Of a DNA stretch of 64,000 nt, positions 9,787 to 19,638 are shown one piece after another. Made by a program: the position numbers and the translations under genes. Under the pieces are notes generated by a model. That model saw nothing but the letters and a program-made list of their open reading frames with translations. It searched no databases and was not told the DNA's origin. This DNA comes from Methylophaga nitratireducenticrescens (GTDB taxonomy: Bacteria; Pseudomonadota; Gammaproteobacteria; Nitrosococcales; Methylophagaceae), in the NCBI RefSeq assembly GCF_000260985.4, contig NC_017857.3, positions 2,784,924-2,848,923 of the forward strand, given 5' to 3'. Each line of letters begins with the position of its first letter. Within the stretch, counting starts at the first letter, position 1.

Positions 9787-10536
9787 TTACTTACTCATCA
9801 TTTTATGTAAGCTATCCAATAGCTGAGAAGGAACTGGGAAAACAATAGTCGAGCTCTTGTCACCGGCAATCTCGGTCAAAGTCTGCAGATAACGCAGTTG
9901 GATTGCCGTGGGCTGACGGGCAAGCTGTTCGGCCGCTTCTACCAATTTTCCTGAAGCCTGAAACTCACCATCAGCATGAATCACTTTGGCCCGTCGTTCG
10001 CGTTCAGCCTCAGCTTGTTTAGCGATTGCCCGAATCATGCTTTCATCAATATCCACATGTTTTATTTCAACATTGGATACCTTAATTCCCCACTGGTCGC
10101 TCTGTCGATCCAGAATATCCTGGATATCATCATTGAGGCGATCCCGCTCCGCCAGCAATTCATCCAGTTCATGTTGCCCCAGAACTGAACGTAAGGTTGT
10201 TTGGGCCAGCTGACCAGTGGCATCCATATAGTTTTCTACATTGATAATGGCTTTTTGGGGATCGACTACTCGGAAGTACAATACGGCATTCACATTAACT
10301 GAAACATTATCCCGGGTTATCAGATCCTGAGATGGCACATCCAGCACCAGCGTCCGTAAATCCACCCGGACTATCTGCTGAATAAACGGAATAACAACAA
10401 TCAATCCAGGCCCTTTGACCTTATAAAACCGACCCAGTAAAAAAATTACGCCGCGCTCATATTCCCTCAGAACCCTGAAGGTACTGATCACCAACGCGAC
10501 GATCATTAACAAAATGACAATAATAAATGTTTGCAT
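9787..10536 (-). CDS. Slipin: SPFH/stomatin-family membrane protein
   Basis: Stomatin-like scaffold protein of 249 residues that forms ring-like assemblies on the inner membrane. An N-terminal membrane segment (residues 3-20) is followed by the SPFH domain ([14 protein letters not shown], then [20 protein letters not shown]) and a Glu/Arg-rich coiled coil ([14 protein letters not shown]). The partner nfeD gene ends 2 bases upstream. This is the classic slipin-NfeD operon, in which the NfeD-type protease cleaves the hydrophobic C-terminus of the stomatin partner. YbbK/QmcA is the nearest E. coli relative, but the short form here is closer to slipins. Confidence 0.88.
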   Translation of the reverse strand: MQTFIIVILLMIVALVISTFRVLREYERGVIFLLGRFYKVKGPGLIVVIPFIQQIVRVDLRTLVLDVPSQDLITRDNVSVNVNAVLYFRVVDPQKAIINVENYMDATGQLAQTTLRSVLGQHELDELLAERDRLNDDIQDILDRQSDQWGIKVSNVEIKHVDIDESMIRAIAKQAEAERERRAKVIHADGEFQASGKLVEAAEQLARQPTAIQLRYLQTLTEIAGDKSSTIVFPVPSQLLDSLHKMMSK

Positions 10537-10538
10537 GT

Positions 10539-11879
10539 TTATCGCTCCTTAATGACTTCCACATGTAAAACAAGTCCATCTCGTGCAACTATCCGCAGAA
10601 TCTGTCCTTTGGATACAGGTTCTGAACTGAAAGCCTGCCATTGCTCGCCCATTGCATGCACTTTTCCATGACCGGTAAAATCTTCACGTGCTTCTGCCTG
10701 TTCACCAATAATAGCCTCCGCTCCACTGACGACCATCGTTTGACGGGCACGTAAAGCAGCGCCGATAACAAAGACAAAAATACCAAATGAGGTCGCTGCC
10801 AATGCGGCAATCAATGGCATGGAGATCTGATAGGCCGGTAGTTCACTATCCATCAACATCACAGAGCCAAGCACAAACGCTACCATGCCGCCTATTCCCA
10901 GTATTCCGAAAGAAGGACTGAATGCTTCGCCCATCATCAATCCGATACCTACAATCAATAACGCCAGACCTGCATAATTAATGGGCAACATGTGCATTGC
11001 AAATGCGGCCAATAGCAAACAAATCACTCCGATAACACCGGAAATGCCCATACCGGGGTTGTAAAACTCTAGGATCAAACCATAGATACCAATCATGAGT
11101 AAAATGTAGGCAATATTTGGATTGGTGATCAGACTTAATAACTCATAACGCCAGCCCGCTTCGATCTCGGTCAGTTCGATATTGTTCAATTGCAACGTTA
11201 AGCTGCCACTTTCAAGACTGACCTGCTGGCCATTCAAACTTTGCAGAAGCTGATGCAGATCTTCCGCCACAATATCTATCACCCCTTTTTCAAGGGCTTC
11301 ACTGGCACTCAGATTGGCAGCTTCACGAACGGTTTCCTCTGCCCATTCAACATTACGACCACGCAGTTCTGCCAATCCACGGAGGTAGGCAACAGCATCA
11401 TTGACCATTTTTTTATCCATGGTGCTCTGCGAATCATCCTTATCTTTTTCAAAATCTGGATTGAAGCCGCCCGGTTGCATTTTGACCGGTGTGGAAGACC
11501 CCACATTGGTAGCGGGTGCCATAGCCGCAATATGACTGGCATAAAGAATATAAGTACCAGCGCTGGCAGCACGTGAACCTGAAGGTGAAACATAGGTAGT
11601 CACTGGGATTTCAGCAGACAGAATGGCTTTAATCATGTCACGCATGGAAGGGTCCAACCCGCCCGGCGTATCAAGCTGCAATACCAGCAAATGAATATTT
11701 GCTTTTTCGGCTTTCGCCAGCGTGCTGATAAAAAAATCGGCTGAAGCAGGCGTGATAGCTCCCTCAATCTTCAGCGTCCATACATCATCTGCAGCCTGAG
11801 CCTGGATTTGCCCAAACAGCAGACAACTTAACAGCAGCATTGCTGTGGCAAAATAACGGGCAGTCATGGCACTTTGCAT
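10539..11879 (-). CDS. NfeD family membrane serine protease (long form)
   Basis: Long NfeD1b-type protein of 446 residues. A signal peptide (first about 29 residues, ending QAQAA) leads into a ClpP-like serine protease domain; [13 protein letters not shown] is the oxyanion region, and [10 protein letters not shown] holds the likely catalytic serine. A predicted membrane domain of about four to six segments follows (residues about 250-380), then a C-terminal OB-fold NfeD domain ([16 protein letters not shown]). In the archaeal homologue PH1510 this protease cuts the partner stomatin. The slipin gene follows after 2 bases. Start ATG at 11879 is preceded by CGGGAAAA; an alternative ATG lies 4 codons later. 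Confidence 0.88.
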   Translation of the reverse strand: MQSAMTARYFATAMLLLSCLLFGQIQAQAADDVWTLKIEGAITPASADFFISTLAKAEKANIHLLVLQLDTPGGLDPSMRDMIKAILSAEIPVTTYVSPSGSRAASAGTYILYASHIAAMAPATNVGSSTPVKMQPGGFNPDFEKDKDDSQSTMDKKMVNDAVAYLRGLAELRGRNVEWAEETVREAANLSASEALEKGVIDIVAEDLHQLLQSLNGQQVSLESGSLTLQLNNIELTEIEAGWRYELLSLITNPNIAYILLMIGIYGLILEFYNPGMGISGVIGVICLLLAAFAMHMLPINYAGLALLIVGIGLMMGEAFSPSFGILGIGGMVAFVLGSVMLMDSELPAYQISMPLIAALAATSFGIFVFVIGAALRARQTMVVSGAEAIIGEQAEAREDFTGHGKVHAMGEQWQAFSSEPVSKGQILRIVARDGLVLHVEVIKER

Positions 11880-12028
11880 CGTTTTTCCCGGTGAATTTTG
11901 ATAAGCTCATGGTGAAGTAAATTTATTATCAATGTCAAGCTAAGTCATTATTAAATCAACGTTTTTTCGATACAAACAACGCGGTTTCAAATCACGAATT
12001 AAGATGAATTTTCTGAATTGATATCGGT

Positions 12029-12045
12029 CCAGGATTTAATCCTGG
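12029..12045. promoter_or_regulatory. Palindrome upstream of the P450 gene
   Basis: CCAGGATT-T-AATCCTGG is a perfect palindrome with 8-base arms, located 19 bases before the P450 ATG and just ahead of its AAAGGAG ribosome-binding site. It could be an operator or a 5' hairpin. No named regulator is matched. Confidence 0.35.
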
Positions 12046-12064
12046 CCTTATGAAAGGAGCATCT

Positions 12065-13387
12065 ATGTCTGATACCCAATCTTCTGCCTCTCCTCTCCCT
12101 TGTGCTCCGGGTTTTGACAGCACTCTGGCTTTGCAACAGAAAGGTTATGACTTTATCCGTAATCGTAGTCAGCAAATGGACACTGATATGTTTGAAACCC
12201 GCCTACTGCTGAAACCCACCATATGCATGGTAGGCCGTGAAGCCTCGGAAATTTTTTACGATGAAACAAAATTCAAATGAAGTGGTGCGGCTCCTTCGCG
12301 TCTGAAAAAAACGCTGTTTGGGCAGCAGGGTGTTCAGGGGCTGGATGGTGAAGCGCATCGGCATCGCAAGGCTATGTTTATGGCCTTGATGACAAAACTA
12401 TCACTGGATGAACTGGTGCAAATTACTCATGCTTATTGGCTGACCGCAATAAATGACTGGCAATTACGTGATTCACCGATTGTGCTGAAACAAGCGGCGG
12501 CTGAAGTACTCACCCAGTCAATATGCCAGTGGACTGGCGTACCGTTGGAACCTAACGAAGTCAAACATCGTACCCAACAGTTTATCCATATGATTGAAAG
12601 CGCCAGCAAAATAGGTTTTCGTCATTGGCAGGGTCGCCAAGCCAGACGGTTAATGGAAAGGTGGTGTCGTAAACTGATTCATCAAACCCGCACAAAGCAG
12701 TTACGGGTCGAGCCGGACAAATCACTTTATAAAATTGCCATGCATCAGCAACTGGATGACAATCTTCTCTCGGAACAAGTAGCCGCCGTCGAGTTACTCA
12801 ATATTCTGCGTCCAACGGTAGCGATTACTTATTACATCGTGCTGACAGCTCTGGCTTTGCATCACTACCCTCATGAAGCCAAAAGGCTGGATAGCGATGA
12901 AGCAAGGCATCGGTTTGTTCAGGAAGTCAGACGGTTTTATCCATTTTTCCCAGCGACTGTCGCCGAGGTAAGGAAAACATTTGAATGGCAGGGCTATACC
13001 TTTCCACAAGGCAGCAGAGTGATGCTCGATCTGTATGGAACAAATCATGATGAACGGTTATGGCAGAACCCCGAACAATTCTGGCCTGATCGTTTTCTGT
13101 ATAATGATACGGATAAATTCAGCCTGATCCCTCAGGGTGGAGGCGATTATTGGCAACATCATCGCTGCGCTGGAGAATGGCTGACGCTGGCAATGATGGA
13201 GCTGGCATTAAAAGTGCTGACTCAGGAAATGCAATATGAAGTGCCGGGCCAGAATCTGTTTTTACCACATAACAGAATGCCTACCCTGCCAGAAAGCGGA
13301 TTTATTATCTGTAAAGTGGCCCCTTATTCTGTAGCCACTCGAGTCGAATCAACAATTATGGGGAGGAAAGTACATTCCTCCCCATAA
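12065..13387 (+). pseudogene. CYP152-type P450 peroxygenase with one in-frame stop
   Basis: The frame reads as a CYP152-family P450, enzymes that use H2O2 to hydroxylate or decarboxylate fatty acids. A TGA at 12278-12280 interrupts it, after which the same frame resumes with GLDGEAHRHRKAMF and runs to 13387 (440 residues in all). The family is shown by the I-helix LRPTVAI, whose Arg-Pro pair replaces the usual acid-alcohol pair, by VRRFYPFFPATVAEVRK, and by the heme loop QGGGD...HHRCAGEW with its cysteine ligand. Relatives usually have arginine after YDETKFK, so a CGA-to-TGA change is the simplest explanation. Start 12065 has AAAGGAG 5 bases upstream. The distal part may still be read if the stop is suppressed. 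Confidence 0.85.
13358..13385. terminator. Hairpin at the end of the P450 gene
   Basis: ATGGGGAGGAA pairs perfectly with TTCCTCCCCAT across a 6-base loop and overlaps the first base of the P450 stop codon. It sits between two convergent genes and may act as a bidirectional transcript end. No T-tract follows on either strand. Confidence 0.45.
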
Positions 13388-13391
13388 GGAG

Positions 13392-14102
13392 TTAAGCGTG
13401 GGATAGCTGATATATCCAGTGAGAAATTGTTTCAAGCTGTCTGCTGTCTTCTTCAAGTGCTTGATTAAATTCAGCTGCCAAATCTTGCAACCCCATGTTG
13501 GTGAACAGTTCATGCAAGGTGTGCCACTCGGCATTGTCATTGGTTGCAAAGATCAAAACCGCCTCTAGGCAACTCAAAACACTACTATTTTTTTTGGTGA
13601 AGACTTTCGGGGTCTGCAAACTTGAAATTAAACTGGAATCAGCATCTGGTATCCATTCATCCGGATCGAATCCCAATGTTTCAATGGCTGTCTTGAGCAG
13701 AAAGCTGTGTTCAACTTCTTCATCACGGAATTGCCGTAACTGGTCAATCGAAACAACTGTTTTTTTGCCGTTCCGTGCCGCCAGACATTTAAAAATCAGC
13801 GCCTCATAAAGTCTGACACTGGCGCGTTCAAATGCCATACGTTGCCCTAATTTATGTAATAGCAATTCGGTATTATGCTGATGAACTTTTTTAATATCGC
13901 CAACCGTTCCATCAGGAACTGATTTGCTCAGCGTTTCAAAATCCATTTCATCCATCGTAAATTCAGGATGAAGCATGATTTTCGCGCTGGTCTTTTCAGA
14001 CGTATTGGAAGGAGTCGGAAGTTCAACATCCCGGGCAGTTTTTGAAAACCGGTGAGATTGAGTCTCAGCAGGATTGTTATCTAATTTTCTAGCATGTGGC
14101 AT
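13392..14102 (-). CDS. Ferritin-like domain protein
   Basis: A 236-residue protein with a long disordered, polar N-terminus (about residues 1-45) followed by a ferritin-like helical bundle. Metal-ligand-like positions are visible in the first two helices, FERASVRLYEAL and RQFRDEEVEHSFLL, an ExxxxxxxE / ExxxH pattern typical of di-iron bundles. The later part (SCLEAVLIFATNDNAEWHTLHEL) is consistent with the remaining helices. The start has AGGA 7 bases upstream. Function is not known; it sits with a DUF2383 protein, a copper-binding-type Cys-rich protein and a YghA-like dehydrogenase, a set often linked to stress survival. Confidence 0.65.
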   Translation of the reverse strand: MPHARKLDNNPAETQSHRFSKTARDVELPTPSNTSEKTSAKIMLHPEFTMDEMDFETLSKSVPDGTVGDIKKVHQHNTELLLHKLGQRMAFERASVRLYEALIFKCLAARNGKKTVVSIDQLRQFRDEEVEHSFLLKTAIETLGFDPDEWIPDADSSLISSLQTPKVFTKKNSSVLSCLEAVLIFATNDNAEWHTLHELFTNMGLQDLAAEFNQALEEDSRQLETISHWIYQLSHA

Positions 14103-14192
14103 GGCAGTGTCCTTTTATCTGTTTAACCTTGGTAGAAGTTCCGTCTATTGAAGCATTGTCATAAAAAATTCATTGTTACACCTCGGTTCAGC

Positions 14193-14597
14193 CTAAGGCC
14201 TCGTCGGATCCGGGTAAGTGGGTTCAGGATAGGTTGTACCTGGATACGAAGGCGACGTGGTTGATGGTGATAAGCTGTCCGAAGCGTCCCGATCAGTCGT
14301 TTGTGGCGTTTGTGGATTAACCCGGGTCGGGGGTGAGGGTGGTTCTGGTGTCATGATCGTTCGTGACGGTGGCGTAACTGGCAAAGGTTGGGTTGTCGGT
14401 GGAATAATGGGCGTAGCAGATCGGTTTTGTTTTATTTCGCTGTCTATCCGACTATCTATTGGTTGGCCCACCTGATTGTTTTGTTGCTGATTAATGGTGG
14501 AACGATGGTCTTGAGGCTGGTTTAAATCTTCGGCTATTGCCGTTGTTGCGGCGAATAGCATTGATACCGTTACTGAAAGAAATAATTTATTAGGCAT
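14193..14597 (-). CDS. Secreted proline/threonine-rich protein
   Basis: A 134-residue protein with a clear signal peptide (MPNKLFLSVTVSMLFAATTAIAE, cleavage after about residue 22). The rest is low complexity, rich in Pro, Thr, Ser and Gln, ending in YPEPTYPDPTRP repeats. Such a tail is probably disordered in the periplasm or cell wall space. A good ribosome-binding site (AAGGATA) precedes the ATG. No domain is recognised and no function can be assigned. Confidence 0.55.
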   Translation of the reverse strand: MPNKLFLSVTVSMLFAATTAIAEDLNQPQDHRSTINQQQNNQVGQPIDSRIDSEIKQNRSATPIIPPTTQPLPVTPPSRTIMTPEPPSPPTRVNPQTPQTTDRDASDSLSPSTTSPSYPGTTYPEPTYPDPTRP

Positions 14598-14681
14598 TTC
14601 TTTATCCTTATTAAAAATAGCTATTAGAAAGACAGCACGATATAAATCTTTGTTTCAATTCCTCCGTGAAATTTGCTTGTT

Positions 14682-15164
14682 TTAATCATTTAAATTTTCG
14701 ACCGCCGATTCAATCCAAACTCGATGGTGGCGAACCTCTCCCAACGCCTGTTTCAGCTTGAGTTGAATATAGCCGGGAAATATTTCATCATTGGCATTCT
14801 GATAAAGTTTGTTTGTCAGGTTCTCGTTCAGCAACATTGCCTGCAAGATGGCTTTGTCCCCACCGATGCCAGCCATCACCACCGGCCCTTTGATAAGAAG
14901 CTGTTTATAATACCCCCCATCTGGAGGTGTGCCTCCCTCTTGAATAATGGCATCACATAACTCTAATAGATGACGTTCATGTTCCCCTAAAAACTCGGTG
15001 AGTTTCGCCCGGTAATCCAGATTCTCCAGCCGTTCAATCGCCGCTTCATAGGTTTCAATCGCATTGAACTCCAAAGCAACCAGATCACTAAGCTTGGTAA
15101 TTACCGCTGTAGAACCCAATACATCACTTTCATCAATTACATTCATCATATGCTCATCATTCAT
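14682..15164 (-). CDS. DUF2383 / PA2169-type four-helix-bundle protein
   Basis: A 160-residue protein matching the DUF2383 (PA2169-like) group of ferritin-like four-helix bundles. Helix 1 LVALEFNAIETYEAAIERL and helix 2 LTEFLGEHERHLLELCDAI carry the Glu and ExxxH positions expected of the fold. The middle loop GGTPPDGGYYKQ and the end helix VRHHRVWIESAVENL follow. The family has no firmly established activity. The first ATG (15164) lacks a strong ribosome-binding site; the Met pair at residues 6-7 is an alternative. Neighbours suggest a role in stress or metal handling. Confidence 0.75.
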   Translation of the reverse strand: MNDEHMMNVIDESDVLGSTAVITKLSDLVALEFNAIETYEAAIERLENLDYRAKLTEFLGEHERHLLELCDAIIQEGGTPPDGGYYKQLLIKGPVVMAGIGGDKAILQAMLLNENLTNKLYQNANDEIFPGYIQLKLKQALGEVRHHRVWIESAVENLND

Positions 15165-15268
15165 TAAGGAACTGTTAATTTTTTACCTATCCGATAAATT
15201 TGTTTGCCGTCATTTCAGGTAGCCATTTTCCGGCATTCATTTGCACAGGCCTCGCAGGCTTGTGCACA

Positions 15269-15544
15269 TTACTGGCAATGCTCATGGTCATGTTTATTAC
15301 ATTCTTCAGCGCAGGCTTCACATAGATCAGCACATAATTGACATATTGCTTTGGAAAACTCACTGTCACGCACCATGGCACTTACTGCCAGACGACAGAT
15401 TGCTGCACAGTCCAGATCCAGCCGGACACAACGTGACATCTCAGCAACATTTTCTTCCTGCAGGCAGGCGACCGAACATGTATTGCAAGCATCAGCACAA
15501 CGCTTGCACGCTTCAATGCAATCTCTGAACTTAGCATTTAGCAT
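15269..15544 (-). CDS. Cys-rich four-helix copper-binding-type protein (DUF326), C-terminally truncated
   Basis: DUF326/Csp-like protein, a family in which a four-helix bundle lined with cysteines stores Cu(I). The visible 91 residues show the repeated CxxxC pattern (CIEACKRCADACNTC, CQLCADLCEACAEEC). A TAA at 15269-15271 stops it after HDHEHCQ, yet the same frame continues with CAQACEACANECRKMAT to a TGA at 15215. That tail is exactly the last Cys-rich helix of the family, so a CAA-to-TAA change probably truncated the protein by about 18 residues. The remaining part keeps most cysteines and may still fold. The start is supported by AATAGGA 6 bases upstream. Confidence 0.8.
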   Translation of the reverse strand: MLNAKFRDCIEACKRCADACNTCSVACLQEENVAEMSRCVRLDLDCAAICRLAVSAMVRDSEFSKAICQLCADLCEACAEECNKHDHEHCQ

Positions 15545-15567
15545 AGCTATTCCTATTGCTTTGTGAA

Positions 15568-15993
15568 CTAAGCTGCGTGTCTTTCTTCGGTGACACCTTT
15601 TAACACTTCGCCGACCAGCTCCGGTTTCAGGTGTTGAGCCAAATCACCGATACTCACCACCCCCAATAACTGTTTATCGCTATTAATCACCGGCATCCGC
15701 CGTACTTGCTCATCACACATATGTCTTGCGACTTCTTCAACACTTTGTGAATTTTCACAACACAAAACCTGCTTACTCAAAATATCGCCCACTGTAGTGG
15801 TTTGCATATCCTTGCCTTTACTGACAGCTCTTAAAACAATATCTCTGTCAGTCAAAGTGCCGTTCAGCTCTTTTTCTGATCCAACCACCAGAAATCCGAT
15901 ATTTTCTCGTTCCATTTTGGCAGCAGCTTCTTTTAAGGTTGTATCAGCACTTATCATTTCAATTTCCGGATTCATTATTTCGCTGATATTCAT
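15568..15993 (-). CDS. CBS domain pair protein
   Basis: A 141-residue protein made of two CBS motifs, a fold that senses adenosine nucleotides. CBS1 spans about residues 8-60 (LKEAAAKMERENIGFLVV, then GTLTDRDIVLRAV) and CBS2 about 70-125 (VEEVARHMCDEQVRRMPVI, then LLGVVSIGDLAQ). No effector domain is fused. The start at 15993 is chosen because AGGAG lies 6 bases upstream of the ATG of MNISEIMNPE; an upstream in-frame ATG at 16113 has no such site. The gene follows the general-stress-like group on the minus strand. Confidence 0.85.
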   Translation of the reverse strand: MNISEIMNPEIEMISADTTLKEAAAKMERENIGFLVVGSEKELNGTLTDRDIVLRAVSKGKDMQTTTVGDILSKQVLCCENSQSVEEVARHMCDEQVRRMPVINSDKQLLGVVSIGDLAQHLKPELVGEVLKGVTEERHAA

Positions 15994-16367
15994 AATTTTC
16001 TCCTGAAATATGTTTCTGTCGTTATTTGAGTCATACAAAAATGCCATCAGACAGTGACCAAATCTGAAGAGCCTTTCGCAATCTCTATGCCAGAGATAAG
16101 TTATAGGCCGCATCGTTGCTACATCAGGGATTTACACGGGATTTCATTAGTCGCTCTCAAACGATTGCTCTGCTGGCTGTATAAAAAATTCCTATCATCG
16201 GTAATTTTTACCCGGCAAATGTGGCTTTTACTCATCCAAAATTTGGATTAATCACGATAAATCACATTGTTGGTAAAACCTGCCGTACGGAATAGCTTTT
16301 GCATTGGTAAAAATATTAACCGAATGTTCACTCCGCCCTTTGTTCTTAACTCTTAAGGAGTCCAGTA
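15994..16367. other. Intergenic region between divergent CBS and SDR genes
   Basis: No convincing gene. It must carry the promoters of the two divergent neighbours. A short palindrome GGTAATTTTTACC lies near 16200, and AT-rich DNA with several TAAAAAAT-like stretches surrounds it. The SDR gene has a strong AAGGAG ribosome-binding site at the right end. No riboswitch or RNA gene was recognised. Confidence 0.5.
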
Positions 16368-17264
16368 ATGACGCAATCATCAGCAAATAGTTTTACCGAT
16401 CCGAGAAATCGCTATCCACGTCCCGAGTTCGATATTCAGCCCCAAAAACTGCCTGGTCAGGAAAGTAAAATGACGCCGACACCCGATCATGGCGAAAGCA
16501 GTTATCAGGGGCATGATCGATTAGCTGGGAAAGTAGCGTTGATTACCGGCGGGGACAGCGGTATCGGGATGGCAGTGGCTTTGGCCTATGCGCGTGAGGG
16601 GGCAAATATTGTATTTACCTATCTCAGCGAAGCAGAGGATGCACATGAGACTGAACGTCTTGTACGGGAAGCTGGTAGAGAAGTTATTTCGATAAAAATG
16701 GAGCAATCCAATAATCGCGCTGCCTGTGATAGAGCGGTTGAAGTTTGCATTGAAGAATTTGGCAGACTGGATATTCTGGTGAATAACGCCGCTTTTCAGC
16801 AGACTTATGAATCATTGCAGGATATTCCCGACGACGAAATCAGTTATGCATTTCAAACCAATATTGAGGCGTTTTTCCACTTTTCCCGTGCCGCGTTAAA
16901 ACATATCCCGCCGGGTGGATCCATTATTAACACCACCTCCAACCAGGCATTTGAACCCAGCAGCAATCTGGCACCGTATGCCGCGACCAAAGCTGCGATA
17001 GCCAATTTCACTTTGTCTCTGGCATCTGAAGCCATTAATCAGGGCGTCAGAGCAAACGGGGTGGCCCCCGGTCCTGTCTGGACACCGTTAATCCCGACCA
17101 CTATGCCCGATAAAAAAGTGAAAAACTTTGGTGCCAATACATTATTCGGTCGTCCAGCTCAGCCTGCTGAACTGGCACCGGTATACGTATTTCTGGCTTC
17201 TGCAGAAGCAAGCTATGTGACCGGTGAAATTTATGGTGTCACCGGTGGCCGTATTCAGATGTGA
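16368..17264 (+). CDS. SDR-family oxidoreductase, YghA/YhdF-like
   Basis: NAD(P)-dependent short-chain dehydrogenase of 298 residues. It has the extended N-terminus of the YghA/general-stress-protein-39 group ([20 protein letters not shown]). The cofactor motif [20 protein letters not shown] is near residue 65, NNAAFQ replaces the usual NNAG, and the catalytic serine (NTTSNQ) and YAATK motif follow. The physiological substrate is unknown; the E. coli relative YghA reduces aldehydes. The start has TAAGGAG 8 bases upstream. The gene overlaps the 3' end of the convergent chemoreceptor gene by 10 bases. Confidence 0.9.
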   Translation: MTQSSANSFTDPRNRYPRPEFDIQPQKLPGQESKMTPTPDHGESSYQGHDRLAGKVALITGGDSGIGMAVALAYAREGANIVFTYLSEAEDAHETERLVREAGREVISIKMEQSNNRAACDRAVEVCIEEFGRLDILVNNAAFQQTYESLQDIPDDEISYAFQTNIEAFFHFSRAALKHIPPGGSIINTTSNQAFEPSSNLAPYAATKAAIANFTLSLASEAINQGVRANGVAPGPVWTPLIPTTMPDKKVKNFGANTLFGRPAQPAELAPVYVFLASAEASYVTGEIYGVTGGRIQM

Positions 17265-19363
17265 AACGAGGCCAACTGTTTTTTCAGGCTGTTGGCCGCT
17301 TCGTCCAGTTCGTTACCCACCCGGCTCAGCTGATGGGCTCCCTCGGTAGTGTGATCGACCAGTTGTGAAATCTTGCTGAGATTTTTACTGACATCTTCAC
17401 ATACTGCACTTTGCTCCTCCGTGGCCGAAGCAATCTGGAAGGTCATTTCCGTCACTTCCCGGATAGCTTGTTGAATATCCAGTAAGGCAGATTCCGCTGC
17501 AAGAGCCAGATCGACGGTTTCAGTCACCTGCTGCCCACTTTGGTGCATAACGGCTGACGCCTGCCGGCTACCTTGTTGCAGTACACTCAGCTTTTCGTGA
17601 ATATCCACAGTAGCCTCTTGAGTTCGGCTGGCCAAGGCCCGCACTTCATCTGCAACCACAGCAAAACCACGCCCTTTGTCCCCAGCCCGCGCAGCTTCAA
17701 TTGCTGCATTGAGGGCTAACAGATTGGTCTGTTCAGCAATGCCCTGAATCACTGACAAAATGCTGACAATCGCCTCACTGTTCTTTTCCAGCTCCAACAT
17801 GGCTGATTCAGATTCCTGCACACTATTACTGACGGCGTGAATCGACTCAGAAGTGCGTTGCACCAATCCTGCTCCAGACTGAGAAGACTCATTGGCTTTG
17901 CTGACGAATTGTGAGGTGCGGTCTGCATTGCCGGCAATCTGCTGCGCTGAGGCGGCCATTTCCATTACCGCAGAGACCATTTCTTCAAGCAACTGCTGTT
18001 GCTGAAGCATCTGTGAGCGAGTCTGTTCACTAATTTGACGACCTTCGACAGACAGCTTGCTGACATCTTCGCCAAGCGGAATTAATTGCTGGATCAGCTT
18101 GCGTAATTTGCCAATAAAAATATTAAGAAAGCCGGACAGTTTGCCAGTCTCATCCTGACGCTTGATATTAAGCTGCTGTGTCAGATCGCCCTCACCTTCC
18201 GCTATGGATGCCACCAAAGAGGTCATTTCTGCCAAGGGTTGGATACTGCTACGGGCCACCAGCCAAACAACGCCTACTCCAATCAATGCCAACAGCAACC
18301 CCAGCAAACTGGTGCTGCTAATAAAGGTTGTTTGGGCACGATCAAGAAATTGTTCCTGTTCCGCAACTGCCGCCAAAACATCTGCTTCCGGCACCGCCAG
18401 ATAAGTCACCCAGCTCTGCTCATTTCCGGGCATGTTAAACGGACTAAGCACGATAAACTGCTCTTGCTGCTGCAAAATCCGACTTTGGCCTGCTTCGCTG
18501 ACAACAATTAATGCTTCTCTGAGCTCGTTGTCCAGAGCATTGAGATTCTGACCAATAAGCTCAGGTTGCTGACTGTGTCCAACGATTACACCCCGCGGAC
18601 TGACCAACAATGTCTGCCCTTTTCCCTGATAAAGTTCTGCCGCTACTTCGGTAATCACCGATTGTAAAAAAGCAGCAGAGATATCGATCCCGCTAATGCC
18701 AATAAAGCGTCCATTTTCTATTACCGGTGCCACCAAACTGGTTAATAGCAGTTGCTCACCGTCAATTGGATACAGATAGGGATCAATGACGCAACTGCTG
18801 AGGCTATCTTTGGAACAAAGATAATATTCCCCTGCTCTTACACCATTTTCATCAAGAGTAGCATCTTCAAGTCCTTCCAGATTTTCCACCACAAAGTTGT
18901 CACTGGATGAACGCACCACATAGGGCAGGAAACGACCACGACTATCACTCCCCAAGCTATCACGATGGACATAATCGCTGCTATCCACAGCATTTGGCTC
19001 AAAAGCGACGTAGGCTCCCAGGAAATCATCATTCAGCGTCAAAGTCTGTTCCAGCATTCTGATGGCAAGACCGCGCCTGTCTGTGATGGTCGAATCGGCT
19101 ACAACCGCCTGAATTACCGCAGCATTCGCCTGAGCAGTATGTAATGCCGTTTCAAGTGGAATACGCAATTGGGCCGCTGTGTCCCGGGCTAATATTTGTA
19201 AATACTCTTGTGCCTGTTGCTGGCTGACTTCCCGACTATGCTCAGCAAGCGTCTGCTTAATCGAACTGAATTGCCAAACACCAATCAGCGCCGTGACCAG
19301 GACCACAGTCAATAGACTAAGGCCGGCCCAAACGCTAAAACGCTGTTGAATGGAAAGATGCAT
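17255..19363 (-). CDS. Methyl-accepting chemotaxis protein with dCache sensor
   Basis: Transmembrane chemoreceptor of 702 residues. Membrane segment 1 is at about residues 12-32. A large periplasmic dCache-like sensor follows (about 40-340, with [12 protein letters not shown] and [15 protein letters not shown]), then membrane segment 2 (about 350-372), HAMP, and the cytoplasmic signalling domain with the hairpin tip [18 protein letters not shown]. The ligand is not predictable. CGGAGA 5 bases before the ATG supports the start. No other che gene is nearby, so it is an orphan receptor feeding a chemotaxis system encoded elsewhere. Confidence 0.93.
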   Translation of the reverse strand: MHLSIQQRFSVWAGLSLLTVVLVTALIGVWQFSSIKQTLAEHSREVSQQQAQEYLQILARDTAAQLRIPLETALHTAQANAAVIQAVVADSTITDRRGLAIRMLEQTLTLNDDFLGAYVAFEPNAVDSSDYVHRDSLGSDSRGRFLPYVVRSSSDNFVVENLEGLEDATLDENGVRAGEYYLCSKDSLSSCVIDPYLYPIDGEQLLLTSLVAPVIENGRFIGISGIDISAAFLQSVITEVAAELYQGKGQTLLVSPRGVIVGHSQQPELIGQNLNALDNELREALIVVSEAGQSRILQQQEQFIVLSPFNMPGNEQSWVTYLAVPEADVLAAVAEQEQFLDRAQTTFISSTSLLGLLLALIGVGVVWLVARSSIQPLAEMTSLVASIAEGEGDLTQQLNIKRQDETGKLSGFLNIFIGKLRKLIQQLIPLGEDVSKLSVEGRQISEQTRSQMLQQQQLLEEMVSAVMEMAASAQQIAGNADRTSQFVSKANESSQSGAGLVQRTSESIHAVSNSVQESESAMLELEKNSEAIVSILSVIQGIAEQTNLLALNAAIEAARAGDKGRGFAVVADEVRALASRTQEATVDIHEKLSVLQQGSRQASAVMHQSGQQVTETVDLALAAESALLDIQQAIREVTEMTFQIASATEEQSAVCEDVSKNLSKISQLVDHTTEGAHQLSRVGNELDEAANSLKKQLASFHI

Positions 19364-19638
19364 CTTTATCTCCGTTATCAGGGACCGGCATTACCGGCAT
19401 ACCATTGAGATTGCAGTCTGATTTCAGGCTACAACAATCGTATTCACTGAACAGCCCGAATTTGCCCTTTATGTGGCAAGTGATTCCGGCTTTACCCCTG
19501 TCCGGTGATAACATCACAATTAAGCAGCTTAGCTGCAGGCCTGAGATGTGCCTGAAGGACTTGCCAAAACGGCAAAACCGCGATGACTTTGCCAGATTTC
19601 TTGCGGATGCGCAATGGTGATATTGCTACGGTTAAATT

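Noticed and set aside
12278-12280. TGA as selenocysteine codon in the P450 gene
   Set aside because: Relatives have arginine here, not cysteine, and no selenocysteine element was seen downstream.
16054-16251. 65-codon frame in the CBS-SDR gap
   Set aside because: No ribosome-binding site, no family, and the sequence is the divergent promoter region.
19405-19620. 71-codon frame upstream of the chemoreceptor gene
   Set aside because: Composition and lack of a start signal suggest chance; it also covers the likely promoter of the chemoreceptor.
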